From: Hephaestia mangrovi
Lineage (GTDB): Bacteria > Pseudomonadota > Alphaproteobacteria > Sphingomonadales > Sphingomonadaceae
Assembly (NCBI RefSeq): GCF_019880555.1
Contig: NZ_JAINVU010000004.1
Coordinates: forward strand, 124,001-188,000
Direction: 5' to 3'
DNA: 64,000 bases
Positions 44,648-55,008 of the stretch are shown here, piece by piece. Positions within the stretch are counted from its first letter, which is position 1. Every line of letters starts with the position of its first letter. Under the pieces are notes generated by a model. That model was not told the origin of the DNA and did no database searches. It was given only the letters and a program-made list of their open reading frames with translations. Position numbers and translations under genes: made by a program.

Positions 44648-45805
44648 ATGACTGATACGACTGCCGCCGACGCCACCCTTGCGTCCGCAAAACCAGCTAC
44701 CAAGCCTGCCCGCCCGTTCTTTTCCTCGGGCCCCTGCGCCAAGCCGCCGGGCTGGGATGCCGCCAAACTCGCCACCGATTCGCTCGGCCGTTCGCACCGC
44801 TCGAAGCTCGGCAAGGCGCGCCTGCAATATTGCCTCGATCTGATGCGCGAGCTGCTGCGGTTGCCCGATACGCACCGCATCGGCATCGTGCCCGGTTCGG
44901 ATACCGGCGCCTTCGAAATGGCGATGTGGACGATGCTGGGCGCGCGCGGCGTGACGACGCTGGCGTGGGAGAGCTTCGGTGAAGGTTGGGTCACCGATGC
45001 GCTCAAGCAGTTGAAGCTCGAACCCACGGTGATGCGCGCCGATTACGGCCAGCTTCCCGATCTCGACAGCGTCGACTGGTCGGACGACGTGCTGTTCACT
45101 TGGAACGGCACCACCTCGGGCGTGCGCGTGCCCGATGGCGAGTGGATCGCCGACGGTCGCGAGGGCCTGAGCTTCGCCGACGCGACCAGCGCGGTGTTCG
45201 CCTATGACCTGCCGTGGGACAAAATCGATGTCGCCACCTTCTCGTGGCAGAAGGTGCTGGGTGGCGAGGCGGCGCATGGCGTGCTGATCCTCGGCCCCCG
45301 CGCGGTCGAGCGGCTGGAAAGCTACACCCCTGCCTGGCCGCTGCCCAAGGTGTTCCGCCTGACCAAAGGCGGCAAGCTGGTCGAGGGCGTGTTCAAGGGC
45401 GAGACGATCAACACCCCGTCGATGCTCGCTGTCGAGGACGCGATCGCCGCGCTCGAATGGGCGAAGTCGGTTGGCGGCGCCGACGGGCTGATCGCCCGCT
45501 CCGACGCCAATGCCGAGGCGCTCGACAAGATTGTCGCGCATCGTGAGTGGCTCGGCCATCTCGCGGTCGATCGCGGCATCCGCTCGAAGACCAGCGTGTG
45601 CCTCACCGTCGAGGGCGCCGATACCGACTTCATCAAGACGTTCGCCGGCCTGCTCGAGAAGGAAGGTGCCGCCTACGACATCGCCGGCTATCGCGACGCC
45701 CCGCCGGGCTTGCGCATCTGGTGCGGCGCCACCGTCGACACTGCCGATATCGAGGCGCTCGGCCCCTGGCTCGACTGGGCCTGGGCGACCGTAAAGGCCG
45801 GCTGA
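44648..45805 (+). CDS. serC: Phosphoserine transaminase
   Basis: PLP enzyme converting 3-phosphohydroxypyruvate to phosphoserine. ATG 44648 gives 385 residues. PLP lysine is Lys202 in FSWQKVLGGEAAHG; RPFFSSGPCAKPPGW near the N-terminus is the typical substrate-binding start, and HRIGIVPGSDTGAFEMAMW follows. This is the longer alphaproteobacterial type. Translated behind AAGGAG that lies in a leader hairpin. Upstream partner of serA. Confidence 0.95.
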   Translation: MTDTTAADATLASAKPATKPARPFFSSGPCAKPPGWDAAKLATDSLGRSHRSKLGKARLQYCLDLMRELLRLPDTHRIGIVPGSDTGAFEMAMWTMLGARGVTTLAWESFGEGWVTDALKQLKLEPTVMRADYGQLPDLDSVDWSDDVLFTWNGTTSGVRVPDGEWIADGREGLSFADATSAVFAYDLPWDKIDVATFSWQKVLGGEAAHGVLILGPRAVERLESYTPAWPLPKVFRLTKGGKLVEGVFKGETINTPSMLAVEDAIAALEWAKSVGGADGLIARSDANAEALDKIVAHREWLGHLAVDRGIRSKTSVCLTVEGADTDFIKTFAGLLEKEGAAYDIAGYRDAPPGLRIWCGATVDTADIEALGPWLDWAWATVKAG

Positions 45806-45818
45806 ACCCCTTCCACCG

Positions 45819-45883
45819 TTCGTGCTGAGCCTGTCGAAGCACGTGCCCGGATCACGCCCTTCGACAAGCTCAGGGCGAACGGG
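45819..45883. repeat. Inverted CTTCGACAAGC repeat pair between serC and serA
   Basis: Left arm GTTCGTGCTGAGCCTGTCGA followed by AGCACG; right arm CGCCCTTCGACAAGCTCAGG followed by GCGAAC. The arms are reverse complements apart from a few bases, so the serC-serA mRNA can form a long stem. Such stems can protect the upstream message or reduce read-through. Confidence 0.75.
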
Positions 45884-45906
45884 TGTCTAGATTCAAGGAA
45901 TTACCC

Positions 45907-47484
45907 ATGCCCAAAGTGCTTATTTCCGACAAAATGGACCCCAAGGCCGCGCAGATCTTCAAGGAGCGTGGCGTCGAGGTCGACGAGATTACCGGCAAGA
46001 CGCCCGACGAACTGAAGGCGATCATCGGCGATTATGACGGACTTGCGATCCGCAGCTCGACCAAGGTGACGAAGGACATTCTCGATCACGCGACCAACCT
46101 GAAGGTCGTCGGCCGCGCCGGCATCGGCGTCGATAACGTCGATATTCCCGCCGCCTCGGCCAAGGGCGTGGTCGTCATGAACACCCCGTTCGGCAACTCG
46201 ATCACCACCGCCGAGCACGCCATTGCGCTGATGTTCGCGCTCGCCCGCCAGCTTCCCGAGGCCGACGCCTCCACCCAGGCCGGCAAGTGGGAAAAGAACC
46301 GCTTCATGGGCGTCGAGCTGACCAGCAAGACGCTCGGCCTGATCGGCGCCGGCAATATCGGCTCGATCGTCGCCGATCGTGCGCGCGGCCTCAAGATGAA
46401 GGTGATCGCTTACGATCCCTTTCTCACGCCCGAGCGCGCGATCGAGATGGGGGTCGAGAAGGTCGATCTCGACGCGCTGCTCGCGCGCGCCGATTTCATC
46501 ACGCTGCACACCCCGCTGACCGATCAGACGCGCAACATCCTGTCCAAGGAAAACCTCGCCAAGACCAAGCAGGGCGTGCGGATCATCAATTGCGCGCGCG
46601 GCGGGCTGATCGACGAGGCGGCGCTCAAGGAAGGGCTCGAATCGGGCCATATCGCCGGCGCCGCGCTCGACGTGTTCGTCACCGAGCCGGCCAAGGAATC
46701 GCCGCTGTTCGGCACGCCCAATTTCGTCTCCACCCCGCATCTCGGCGCGTCGACCACCGAGGCGCAGGTCAATGTCGCGATCCAGGTCGCCGAGCAGATG
46801 GCCGATTACCTGGTCAATGGCGGCGTCACCAATGCGCTCAACATGCCCAGTCTGTCGGCCGAGGAAGCGCCCAAGCTCAAGCCGTATATGGCGCTCGCCG
46901 AAAAGCTCGGCAGCCTGGTCGGCCAGCTCGCGACGGGTCCGCTCAAGGGCATCGCCATCGAGGTCGAGGGGGCCGCGGCCGAGCTCAACATGAAGCCGAT
47001 CACCGGCGCGGTGCTGGCCGGGCTGATGCGCCGCTACACCGACACGGTGAACATGGTGAACGCGCCGTATCTCGCCAAGGAGCGCGGGCTCGACGTGCGC
47101 GAGGTGCGCCACGATCGCGAAGGCGATTATCACACGCTGGTCCGCGTCACCGTGACGACCGATCAGGGCGAGCGGTCGGTCGCCGGCACGCTGTTCGGCA
47201 ACGCCGCGCCGCGCCTCGTCGAGCTGTTCGGCATCAAGGTCGAGGCCGATCTCGCCGGGCACATGCTCTACGTCGTCAACGAGGACGCGCCGGGCTTCAT
47301 CGGCCGCATCGGCACCACGTTGGGCGAGGCCGGGGTCAATATCGGCACCTTCCACCTCGGTCGTCGCGCCGCGGGCGGCGAGGCGATCCTGCTGCTCTCG
47401 GTCGATTCGCCGGTTGCCGAGGATCTCCTCGCCAAGGTCCGCGCGCTCCCCGGCGTGAAGACGGCGATGGCGTTGGCGTTCTAA
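45907..47484 (+). CDS. serA: D-3-phosphoglycerate dehydrogenase
   Basis: First step of serine synthesis. ATG 45907 gives 525 residues, the long form. The catalytic and NAD domains (1-310) have GRAGIGVDNVDIPAASAKG, the NAD loop GLIGAGNIGSIVADRA and HLGASTTEAQ with the active His. The intervening ASB domain (about 320-450) and a C-terminal ACT domain (DAPGFIGRIGTTLGEAGVNIGTF), likely for serine feedback, complete it. Confidence 0.97.
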   Translation: MPKVLISDKMDPKAAQIFKERGVEVDEITGKTPDELKAIIGDYDGLAIRSSTKVTKDILDHATNLKVVGRAGIGVDNVDIPAASAKGVVVMNTPFGNSITTAEHAIALMFALARQLPEADASTQAGKWEKNRFMGVELTSKTLGLIGAGNIGSIVADRARGLKMKVIAYDPFLTPERAIEMGVEKVDLDALLARADFITLHTPLTDQTRNILSKENLAKTKQGVRIINCARGGLIDEAALKEGLESGHIAGAALDVFVTEPAKESPLFGTPNFVSTPHLGASTTEAQVNVAIQVAEQMADYLVNGGVTNALNMPSLSAEEAPKLKPYMALAEKLGSLVGQLATGPLKGIAIEVEGAAAELNMKPITGAVLAGLMRRYTDTVNMVNAPYLAKERGLDVREVRHDREGDYHTLVRVTVTTDQGERSVAGTLFGNAAPRLVELFGIKVEADLAGHMLYVVNEDAPGFIGRIGTTLGEAGVNIGTFHLGRRAAGGEAILLLSVDSPVAEDLLAKVRALPGVKTAMALAF

Positions 47485-47503
47485 ATCGCTAAACGGGGCG
47501 GCG

Positions 47504-48601
47504 ATGACTTCCTCCCTCCTCCCCGCCGGCTTCCATGATCGCCTGCCGCCGCATGCCGATGCGGCGGCACGGCTGGAAGCGCGCGTGCTCGGCACCGCCT
47601 TCGCGCACGGCTACGAGCGCGTCGATCCCGCGCTCGCCGAGTTCGAGGAGGGGCTTGCCGGCCGCCTCAAATCGGCGCGGCCGCAAGACGTGGTGCGGTT
47701 CGTCGATCCCGTCTCGCAGAAAAGCCTTGCGATCCGGCCGGACATCACTGCGCAGGTCGGCCGCATCGCCGCCACGCGCATGGCGCACCATCCGCGTCCG
47801 GTGCGGCTCTCCTATGCCGGCCAGGTGCTCAAGCTGCGCGCCTCCGATCTCGCGCCCGAGCGGGAGCGTCGCCAGGTCGGTTGCGAGCTGATCGGTCTCG
47901 ATAGCGTCGCCGCTGCCCGCGAGCTGGTCGGCATCGCGGTCGAGGCGCTGAGCGCAGCCGGGATCGAAGGCATCTCGATCGACTTCACCTTGCCCGATCT
48001 CGTCGACGTGCTCGCCGCCGGGCCGGTGCCGGTCCCGGCCGATCGGATCGATCTGCTGCGTGACCGGCTCGATGCCAAGGATGCCGGCGGCGTCGCGGCG
48101 ATCGCCCCCGATTATCTTCCGCTGATCGAGGCGGCGGGGCCATTCCCGGCGGCGCTCGACAAGCTGCGCGGGTTCGATGGCGCGCTCGCCTCGCGCCTCG
48201 ACGGCCTCACCGCGCTTGCCGAGGGGCTTGATGTCGCGTTGACGATCGATCCCACCGAACGTCACGGCTTTGAATATCAAAGCTGGCTCGGCTTCTCGAT
48301 CTTTGCCGCCGGGGTGCGCGGCGAGATCGGCCGCGGCGGCAGCTACACGGTGATGCGTGAGGATGGTGAGGAGCCCGCGGTCGGCTTCTCGCTCTACGTC
48401 GATCCGATCGTCGAGGCGGGTGTCGGCACCGCCGAGCGGCGCCGGCTGTTCCTGCCGCCGGGCGCCGATCCCGCCGCCGCGGCGCGGCTGCGTGGCCAGG
48501 GCTGGGTGACGGTCGCCGCGCTCGATGCTGCCGACACGCCGGCCGCGCAGCTATGCACGCATATGCTGGTCGATGGCGAGGTTCGCCCCGCGGGCGGTTG
48601 A
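47504..48601 (+). CDS. hisZ: ATP phosphoribosyltransferase regulatory subunit
   Basis: HisRS-like protein needed by the short HisG form for histidine synthesis. 365 residues. It has synthetase-like blocks [29 protein letters not shown] and [11 protein letters not shown] but lacks the anticodon-binding domain, as in HisZ. The C-terminal catalytic-core-like region ([14 protein letters not shown]) is present. It follows serA by 19 nt and precedes purA; hisG is not in the window. Confidence 0.9.
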   Translation: MTSSLLPAGFHDRLPPHADAAARLEARVLGTAFAHGYERVDPALAEFEEGLAGRLKSARPQDVVRFVDPVSQKSLAIRPDITAQVGRIAATRMAHHPRPVRLSYAGQVLKLRASDLAPERERRQVGCELIGLDSVAAARELVGIAVEALSAAGIEGISIDFTLPDLVDVLAAGPVPVPADRIDLLRDRLDAKDAGGVAAIAPDYLPLIEAAGPFPAALDKLRGFDGALASRLDGLTALAEGLDVALTIDPTERHGFEYQSWLGFSIFAAGVRGEIGRGGSYTVMREDGEEPAVGFSLYVDPIVEAGVGTAERRRLFLPPGADPAAAARLRGQGWVTVAALDAADTPAAQLCTHMLVDGEVRPAGG

Positions 48602-48650
48602 CAGCGACGCGCGCGCCCGGCTAGGCGCGCCGCGTTTTGGAATGTCCGCA

Positions 48651-48674
48651 CGCCGAGTCCTGTCGAAGGGCGCG
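48651..48674. repeat. Half copy of the TGTCGAAGGGCG repeat upstream of purA
   Basis: CGCCGAGTCCTGTCGAAGGG, a degenerate arm of the CTTCGACA repeat, 33 nt before the purA start. Confidence 0.45.
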
Positions 48675-48707
48675 CGGATCAGCCCCGGCAGGGGGAGTCC
48701 CGTATTC

Positions 48708-49997
48708 ATGGCAAATGTAGCAGTCGTCGGCGCCCAATGGGGTGATGAGGGCAAGGGCAAGATCGTCGACTGGCTCGCCGAGCGCGCCGATGTCGTCGTG
48801 CGCTTCCAGGGCGGCCACAACGCCGGGCACACGCTCGTCGTCGGCGAGAATGTCTACAAGCTCTCGCTGCTCCCGTCGGGCATCGTGCGCGGCACGCTGA
48901 GCGTGATCGGCAACGGCGTGGTGCTCGATCCCTGGGCGCTCAAGGCCGAGGTCGAGAAGCTGCGCGGGCAGGGCGTGACGATCACCCCCGATACGCTGAT
49001 GATCGCCGATAATTGCGCGCTGATCCTGCCGTTCCACCGCGATCTCGACGCGCTGCGCGAGGATGCGAGCGGCGCCGGCAAGATCGGCACCACCCGGCGC
49101 GGCATCGGCCCGGCTTATGAGGACAAGGTCGGCCGTCGCGCGATCCGGCTGTGCGATCTCGCGCATCTCGACGATCTCGACGCCCAGTTCGATCGCCTCA
49201 CCGCGCACCATGACGCGCTGCGCGCCGGCTTCGGCGAGGCGCCGATCGATCGCGCCGCACTGGTTGCCGATCTGCGCGCGATCGCCGATTTCGTGCTGCC
49301 TTATGCGCGGCCCGTCTGGCGCGATCTCAACGAGGCGCGCAGCGGCGGCAAGCGCATCCTGTTCGAAGGCGCGCAGGGCGTGTTGCTCGACGTCGATCAC
49401 GGCACCTATCCGTTCGTCACCTCGTCGAACACGATCTCGGGAACGGCGGCCGGTGGCTCGGGCCTCGGGCCCAGCGCGGTCGGCTTCGTGCTCGGCATCG
49501 CCAAGGCCTATACCACGCGCGTGGGCTCCGGTCCCTTCCCGACCGAACTCGACGATGAGATCGGCCAGCGCCTCGGCGAGCGCGGCCACGAATTCGGCAC
49601 CGTCACCGGGCGCAAGCGGCGGTGCGGCTGGTTCGATGCGGTGCTGGTGCGCCAATCGGCGGCGGTCAGCGGCATCACCGGCATCGCCCTCACCAAGCTG
49701 GACGTGCTCGATGGTTTCGACGAGGTGAAGATCTGCACCGGCTATAAGCTCGGCGATCAGACGCTCGACTATTTTCCCTCGCATTATGCCGATCAGGCGG
49801 CGGTCGAGCCGATCTACGAAACGATCGAGGGCTGGCACGAATCGACCGCCGGAGCCCGCTCCTGGGCGGACCTGCCAGCGGCCGCGATCAAATATATCCG
49901 GCGCGTCGAGGAGCTCATCAACTGCCCCGTCGCGCTGGTTTCGACCAGCCCGGAACGGGAAGACACCATCCTGGTGCGCGACCCGTTCGCGGACTGA
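48708..49997 (+). CDS. purA: Adenylosuccinate synthase
   Basis: Joins IMP and aspartate with GTP in AMP synthesis. ATG 48708 (behind GGGGGAG) gives 429 residues. Signatures: [18 protein letters not shown] (with the catalytic Asp), [39 protein letters not shown] and a C-terminal base-binding STSPER. The open frame upstream of this ATG is not conserved-looking. Confidence 0.97.
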   Translation: MANVAVVGAQWGDEGKGKIVDWLAERADVVVRFQGGHNAGHTLVVGENVYKLSLLPSGIVRGTLSVIGNGVVLDPWALKAEVEKLRGQGVTITPDTLMIADNCALILPFHRDLDALREDASGAGKIGTTRRGIGPAYEDKVGRRAIRLCDLAHLDDLDAQFDRLTAHHDALRAGFGEAPIDRAALVADLRAIADFVLPYARPVWRDLNEARSGGKRILFEGAQGVLLDVDHGTYPFVTSSNTISGTAAGGSGLGPSAVGFVLGIAKAYTTRVGSGPFPTELDDEIGQRLGERGHEFGTVTGRKRRCGWFDAVLVRQSAAVSGITGIALTKLDVLDGFDEVKICTGYKLGDQTLDYFPSHYADQAAVEPIYETIEGWHESTAGARSWADLPAAAIKYIRRVEELINCPVALVSTSPEREDTILVRDPFAD

Positions 49998-50012
49998 TCG
50001 CGCGACGAACGC

Positions 50013-50348
50013 TTACATCGTGTTGCCGGGAAGGTCCGGCGCGGTCGACGGGTCGGCGCCGGGCTCGTCCGATGTCGGCGGCATGGTGCCGGGCGTCGGC
50101 GGCTGCATCGTTGCGCCGTCCGGCGTCGGCGGCGCCATGGTGTCTGGCGTGTCGTCCGGCGCGGTCGCATCGGGCGCGGTGCTGTCGGGCGGCGTCATGT
50201 CGTCCGGCATCGCCGAATTGTCCGGCGTCATGGCGTTGTCCTGGGCGTCCGGGGCAGTCTGCTGCTGGTCCTGCGGCGCCGCGATCGATGCGACGGCGAT
50301 ACCCGAGACCGCGAGAACGGCGGCGCCCATGATGGTGGCGATACGCAT
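50013..50348 (-). CDS. Small secreted Pro/Thr/Asp/Met-rich protein
   Basis: 111 residues. ATG 50348 is preceded by AAGGAGAGG about 5 nt away on the minus strand, which supports translation. A signal peptide (about 1-22, AVSGIAVASIA) is followed by a low-complexity, acidic, unstructured mature part of PDD, APDD, PPTPD and TMPPT units. It resembles cell-envelope linker or storage-type proteins; no family recognised. The repeated DNA (GTCCGGCGT/GGCG) could vary in length between strains. Confidence 0.7.
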   Translation of the reverse strand: MRIATIMGAAVLAVSGIAVASIAAPQDQQQTAPDAQDNAMTPDNSAMPDDMTPPDSTAPDATAPDDTPDTMAPPTPDGATMQPPTPGTMPPTSDEPGADPSTAPDLPGNTM

Positions 50349-50589
50349 ATTGGCCTCTCCTTGTTTTCATTGTCCGGAACATGTTCGTACGAACAAGAAA
50401 CGGCCGATCGCCGCAAAGGCGCCGCATTTCCGGCGCGTTGATCGCAAGTGCTCGCCGGTTCGCCGACTTTCGTGTTCCAGGCGCGACGAGTCGAGCGGGA
50501 CGCCGCCGACTTGGCTACAATTTACCGCGCCAATTTTTCACTTGGCTGCCTTGTAAGCGGTTACAGCCAGATCTTCGGCTTTACCTGGA
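50349..50589. other. Gene-free stretch between the small secreted protein and aroC
   Basis: No open frame of convincing coding character. It holds a short palindrome-like ACATGTTCGTACGAAC region at 50380-50396 that may be part of the promoter of the small secreted gene on the minus strand. Nothing else is recognised. Confidence 0.4.
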
Positions 50590-51657
50590 TCAACCGCATT
50601 GCGCGCGGTGAAGCAACATCTGGTCGGCGAGCACCAATGCCACCATCGCTTCGACGACCGGTGCGCCGCGAATGCCGACGCACGGATCGTGTCGGCCCTT
50701 GGTGGCGATTTCGCTCGCCTCGCCGTTGCGCGTCACCGTCTCGACCGGCGTCAGGATCGAACTGGTCGGCTTGAACGCGACGCGTAGCCGCACCGGCTGT
50801 CCGGTCGAGATGCCGCCGGCGATCCCGCCGGCGTGATTGGCGAGGAACCGCGGGCCGCCGTTGCCGGGCCGCATCGCGTCGGCATTCTGCTCGCCGGTCA
50901 GCGTGGCGGCGGCAAAACCGTCCCCGATCTCGACGCCCTTCACCGCGTTGATCGACATGCACCCCGCGGCGAGTTCGGAATCGAGCTTGGCGTATATCGG
51001 CGCGCCCCAGCCGGCGGGCACGCCGGTCGCTTCGCACGCCACCACCGCGCCGATCGACGATCCGGCCTTGCGGGTGCGGTCGATCAGCTCTTCCCAGCGC
51101 TCCGCCGCCTGGGCATCGGGGCAGAAGAACGGGTTGCGGTCGATCTCGTCCGCATCGAACCGGTCGTAATCGATCGCGTCGCCGCCGATCGCCTCCACCC
51201 AGGCGCGGATCGATACGCCGGGGATCACCCGCCGCGCGACGCCGCCCGCAGCCACTCGCGCCGCCGTTTCGCGCGCCGAGGAGCGTCCGCCGCCGCGATA
51301 ATCGCGAAAGCCGTATTTGGCGTCATAAGCATAATCGGCATGCCCCGGCCGATACGCCTTGGCGACGTCGGAATAATCCTTCGATCGCTGGTCGACATTC
51401 TCGATCATCAGGCTGATCGGCGTTCCGGTCGTCCTGCCCTCGAACACGCCGGACAGGATGCGCACCTGATCCGGCTCGCGCCGCTGCGTGGTGAAGCGCG
51501 AGGTTCCCGGCCGCCGCTTGTCGAGCCACGGCTGGATATCGTCCTCGCTCAGCGCCAGTCCCGGCGGACACCCGTCGATCACCGCGCCCAGCGCCGGCCC
51601 ATGGCTTTCCCCCCAGGTCGTGAAGCGGAACACGCGGCCGAAGGTGTTGAAGCTCAT
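50590..51657 (-). CDS. aroC: Chorismate synthase
   Basis: Last step of the shikimate pathway, FMN-dependent. 355 residues with the three signatures [36 protein letters not shown] and [17 protein letters not shown]. The start overlaps the GNAT stop by 4 nt (ATGA). Last gene of the chain dnaJ-yihY-fabI-GNAT-aroC. Confidence 0.97.
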   Translation of the reverse strand: MSFNTFGRVFRFTTWGESHGPALGAVIDGCPPGLALSEDDIQPWLDKRRPGTSRFTTQRREPDQVRILSGVFEGRTTGTPISLMIENVDQRSKDYSDVAKAYRPGHADYAYDAKYGFRDYRGGGRSSARETAARVAAGGVARRVIPGVSIRAWVEAIGGDAIDYDRFDADEIDRNPFFCPDAQAAERWEELIDRTRKAGSSIGAVVACEATGVPAGWGAPIYAKLDSELAAGCMSINAVKGVEIGDGFAAATLTGEQNADAMRPGNGGPRFLANHAGGIAGGISTGQPVRLRVAFKPTSSILTPVETVTRNGEASEIATKGRHDPCVGIRGAPVVEAMVALVLADQMLLHRAQCG

Positions 51658-52181
51658 TGGGTTTCCTCAAGCGTCGCGAAGGCGGGGGCGTGGTCGGCCA
51701 GCCCGCGCGGCCCGCACGGCAATCCGCCCTGCAGTTCCAGCGCCATGAAATACGGGCCGGCATAAGGCGAGTCGAACCCTTCCGCGTTCGCCGCGGAAAA
51801 GCCGAACTTTTCATAGAATCCCGGTTCGCCGAGCACGAACATCAGCAAGGCGCTCGCGCGCCGCATCTCGTCGACCGCCGCCTGAACCAGCGCCGCGGCA
51901 ACGCCCGAGCGGCGATGTTCCGGCAATACCGCGAGCGGCGCCAGCGCGACCGAAGGCGCCGCATCGCCGCCGATCGCGACGTGCATCTTGCTCAGCGCGA
52001 CGAGCCCCAGCGGCGCCTTGCTCGCCTCGTCGCGCGCGATCAGCAGCAGCACCAGGTCGCCGTCGATCGCCAGCTGCTTGACCAGCATCGCCTCGGCTGG
52101 TCGCGCGAAGCAGGCGCGCAGGATCTCGTCGACGTCGAACGCGTCCTTGGGCGCGGCGCGCTCGACGACGACGGTCGCCAT
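51654..52181 (-). CDS. GNAT family N-acetyltransferase
   Basis: 175 residues. Contains the acetyl-CoA loop of GNAT enzymes as [26 protein letters not shown] and the following [16 protein letters not shown]. The family resembles the YhbS-type predicted acetyltransferases. Substrate unknown. It sits one nucleotide after the fabI stop and overlaps aroC, so it is coupled to both. Confidence 0.88.
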   Translation of the reverse strand: MATVVVERAAPKDAFDVDEILRACFARPAEAMLVKQLAIDGDLVLLLIARDEASKAPLGLVALSKMHVAIGGDAAPSVALAPLAVLPEHRRSGVAAALVQAAVDEMRRASALLMFVLGEPGFYEKFGFSAANAEGFDSPYAGPYFMALELQGGLPCGPRGLADHAPAFATLEETQ

Positions 52182-52182
52182 G

Positions 52183-52986
52183 TCAGGCCAGCGCGATGTC
52201 CGGCGCGTCCTCGGCCTTCATGCCGATGACGTTGTAGCCGGCGTCGACATGGTGGATCTCGCCCGTCACGCCACTCGCCAGATCGCTCAGCAGGTAGAGC
52301 CCGGCACCGCCGACATCCTCGATCGTCACGTTGCGCTTCAGCGGAGAATTCAGCTCGTTCCACTTCATGATGTAGCGGAAATCGCCGATCCCGCTGGCCG
52401 CCAGCGTGCGGATCGGCCCTGCCGAGATCGCGTTCACGCGGATGTTGTCGCGGCCCAGATCGACCGCGAGATACTGCACGCTGGTCTCCAGCGCGGCCTT
52501 GGCGACGCCCATCACGTTGTAATGCGGGATCACCTTTTCGGCGCCGTAATAGCTCAGCGTCAGCAGGCTGCCGCCCTCGGGCATCATCTTCTGCGCGCGT
52601 TGCGCCACCGCGACGAACGAATAGACGCTGATGTTCATCGTCATCAGGAAATTGTCGAGGCTGGTATCGTAGAACCGGCCGCGCAGCTGGCTCTTGTCCG
52701 AAAAGCCGATCGCGTGGACCAGGAAGTCGATCGTCGGCCAGTCCTTCGCCAGGGTCTCGAACGCGGTATCGAGCGCCGCCATGTCGGAAACGTCGCATTC
52801 GATCAGCCGGGCGGTGCCGAGCTGCTCGGCAAGCGGGCGCACGCGCTTCTCCATCGCTTCGCCCTGATAGGAAAAGGCAAGCTCGGCGCCCTGCTCGGAG
52901 AGCTTCTGCGCGATGCCCCAGGCGAGGCTCTTGTCATTGGCCAGCCCCATGATGAGGCCGCGTTTACCCTGCATCAGTCCGGTCAC
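52183..52986 (-). CDS. fabI: Enoyl-ACP reductase (NADH)
   Basis: Last reduction of fatty-acid elongation and the target of triclosan-type inhibitors. 267 residues of the short-chain dehydrogenase fold: GKRGLIMGLANDKSLAWGIA for NADH, then Tyr146/Tyr147 and the catalytic Tyr156-x6-Lys163 (YNVMGVAK), the same positions as in E. coli FabI. ATGA overlap with yihY upstream. Confidence 0.96.
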   Translation of the reverse strand: MTGLMQGKRGLIMGLANDKSLAWGIAQKLSEQGAELAFSYQGEAMEKRVRPLAEQLGTARLIECDVSDMAALDTAFETLAKDWPTIDFLVHAIGFSDKSQLRGRFYDTSLDNFLMTMNISVYSFVAVAQRAQKMMPEGGSLLTLSYYGAEKVIPHYNVMGVAKAALETSVQYLAVDLGRDNIRVNAISAGPIRTLAASGIGDFRYIMKWNELNSPLKRNVTIEDVGGAGLYLLSDLASGVTGEIHHVDAGYNVIGMKAEDAPDIALA

Positions 52987-53954
52987 GTCGCCGGTTCCTC
53001 CTTCGTTGCGCCTCCCGCCGGTTCCTCTAGCCCGTCATCGGGGTCTTCCGCCAGCGCGGCGTTGAGGTGAGCGCCCATAACCAGTCCGAGGCCGATGAAA
53101 AAGAAGAAGATCAGCGCGATCATCACCCCGGCCAGGCTGCCATAGGTCAGGCTGTAGCTGCCGAGCATCGACAGGACCGGCGGCAACAGCGCGGTGACGA
53201 CCACCCACCACACCGTCGTCAACAGCGCGCCCGGCCATTTTGGGCATTTCGAATAGCGATACTTGCTCGGCGTCAGCGAATAGAACACGAGGTAAAGCGC
53301 GACGAACAATGCCACCCCCGGCGCGAGCCGGCTCAGCGAGACCAGCCGCGCGACATCGGCCGAAAGCGGCAGCAACCGGGCGATGAACTCGGCAACCGCG
53401 AGCAGGATCACCTGCGCCCCGAACGCGACCAGGGTGAGGATCACCGAAACGATGATGAGGCCGATCGACGTCAGCCGGTATTGCCAGAACGACTTGCGCG
53501 ATTTGACGCCATAGGCGCGGCGCAGGATGTCGCGGATCGTCTCGATGAAGCTCGCGGTGGTCCACAGCCCGACCAGCGCGCCGAACCACAGCAGCGCCCC
53601 CGATCGCGCCGCCAGCACGTCGGCGATCGGCTTGGCCAGCACGTTGGCGACGCTCGGCGGCACCGTATGCAGGAACGCCTCCACCGTATGCGCGCCTTGC
53701 CCTGACGCGCCGAACAGCCGCGCCACCGCGGCGGCGACAATGAAAAAGGGAAACAGCGTCAGCAGCGACAGATAGGCCAGGTTGCCGGCATGGATGAACC
53801 CGTCGGCATAGGTGCCGACCAGCACCCGCTTGGCAAGCTCATGGGCGTAGCTTCCCGGCTTCAGCTTGGCGAGCTGGCGATCGAGCCGGATCCGCGCCTT
53901 GCCGCCCAGGCGCCGCCGCTCCTCGGGCGAAACGGGGGAGATGTCCTGCGGCAA
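52983..53954 (-). CDS. YihY/BrkB family membrane protein
   Basis: 323 residues with six predicted helices: GNLAYLSLLTLFPFFIVAAAVARLFG, SGALLWFGALVGLWTTASFIETIRDILRRAYGV and the final SYSLTYGSLAGVMIALIFFFFIGLGLVMGAHLNAA. This is the YihY pattern (formerly called ribonuclease BN; that activity is not a property of the family). Function unclear. Coupled to fabI and 4 nt after the DnaJ-like gene. Confidence 0.9.
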   Translation of the reverse strand: MPQDISPVSPEERRRLGGKARIRLDRQLAKLKPGSYAHELAKRVLVGTYADGFIHAGNLAYLSLLTLFPFFIVAAAVARLFGASGQGAHTVEAFLHTVPPSVANVLAKPIADVLAARSGALLWFGALVGLWTTASFIETIRDILRRAYGVKSRKSFWQYRLTSIGLIIVSVILTLVAFGAQVILLAVAEFIARLLPLSADVARLVSLSRLAPGVALFVALYLVFYSLTPSKYRYSKCPKWPGALLTTVWWVVVTALLPPVLSMLGSYSLTYGSLAGVMIALIFFFFIGLGLVMGAHLNAALAEDPDDGLEEPAGGATKEEPAT

Positions 53955-53958
53955 ATCC

Positions 53959-54897
53959 TCACACGCCGAATTTGCTGCGTGGATTGTAATCGCTGCCCGG
54001 CCAGTTCTCGACGAACTGGGTCAGCGCCGCGTCGCCGCCGGGCAGGTCGATCATCAGCGTGACGAGCTGGTCGCCGCGCCCGCCGCCTTTCTTGTGGAAA
54101 CCCTTGCCCTTCAAACGCAGCACCTTGCCCGAGGTCGAGCCCTTGGCGATCGTCAGGTTCACCGCGCCGTCGACCGTCGGCGTTCGCGCCGAACCGCCCG
54201 CGACCGCTTCCTTGAGCGTGATCGGCAGATCCAGCCGCACGTCGTCGCCGTCGCGGGTGAAGAAGCGGTGCGGCTGCACCTCGATCGTCACGATCGCGTC
54301 GCCATTGCCGCCGGGGCCGGCCTGCCCCTTGCCGGCGAGCCGCATCTGCGTGCCGCTCTCGACGCCGGCGGGCAGCTTGAGGTCGATCGTCGCGCCGTCG
54401 GCCAGGGTGATGCGCTGCGGTTTCAGCGCCGCGGCGTCGACGAACGGCACCTGCAGCCGATAGGCGACGTTGGCGCCCTTCGGCTTGGGTCCGCGATTGA
54501 AGCCGAATCCGCTCGAAAACCCGCCGCGCTGCTGGCGCTGCTGCCCGAACAGGCCTTCGAAAATGTCCTCCATGCCGCCGACGTCGCCGCCGAAATCGAA
54601 TTGCGACGCGCCGGGGCGGAAGCCCGCGCTGCCCGCGCCGCCGCCCCCGCCGCCAAAGCCGAACGGCGCGGTCGGGTTGCCGTCGGCATCGATCTCGCCG
54701 CGGTCGAACCGGGCGCGCTTGTCCTTGTCGGTCAACAGGTCATAGGCCTGCGTCACCTGGCTGAAGCGCTCGGCGGCCTTGGGATTGTCCTTGTTGCGAT
54801 CGGGATGCAGCTCTTTCGCGAGCTTGCGATACGCTTTCTTGATATCCGCCTCGCTCGCGCCCCGCGCCACGCCCAGCGTTGCATATGGATCGGCCAT
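53959..54897 (-). CDS. CbpA-type J-domain co-chaperone
   Basis: 312 residues. Residues 1-70 are a J domain with HPD at 31-33 and YATLGV near the start, so it stimulates a DnaK-type ATPase. A Gly/Phe-rich linker (about 75-130) and the DnaJ C-terminal substrate-binding repeats follow (PEGVESGTQMRLAGKG-type, LRLKGKGFHKKGGGRGD). No zinc-finger, unlike DnaJ proper. First gene of the chain leading to fabI and aroC. Confidence 0.9.
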   Translation of the reverse strand: MADPYATLGVARGASEADIKKAYRKLAKELHPDRNKDNPKAAERFSQVTQAYDLLTDKDKRARFDRGEIDADGNPTAPFGFGGGGGGAGSAGFRPGASQFDFGGDVGGMEDIFEGLFGQQRQQRGGFSSGFGFNRGPKPKGANVAYRLQVPFVDAAALKPQRITLADGATIDLKLPAGVESGTQMRLAGKGQAGPGGNGDAIVTIEVQPHRFFTRDGDDVRLDLPITLKEAVAGGSARTPTVDGAVNLTIAKGSTSGKVLRLKGKGFHKKGGGRGDQLVTLMIDLPGGDAALTQFVENWPGSDYNPRSKFGV

Positions 54898-55008
54898 TGG
54901 TGTCCCTGTATCAGGTGTGTTGCCCGCCTATGTGGGCGATCGGGGACGGATGCGCAAATGCGTTTGTTCGTGGTCGGCTAACGCCGGCCGTGCCGCGGCA
55001 CTGCTCAA

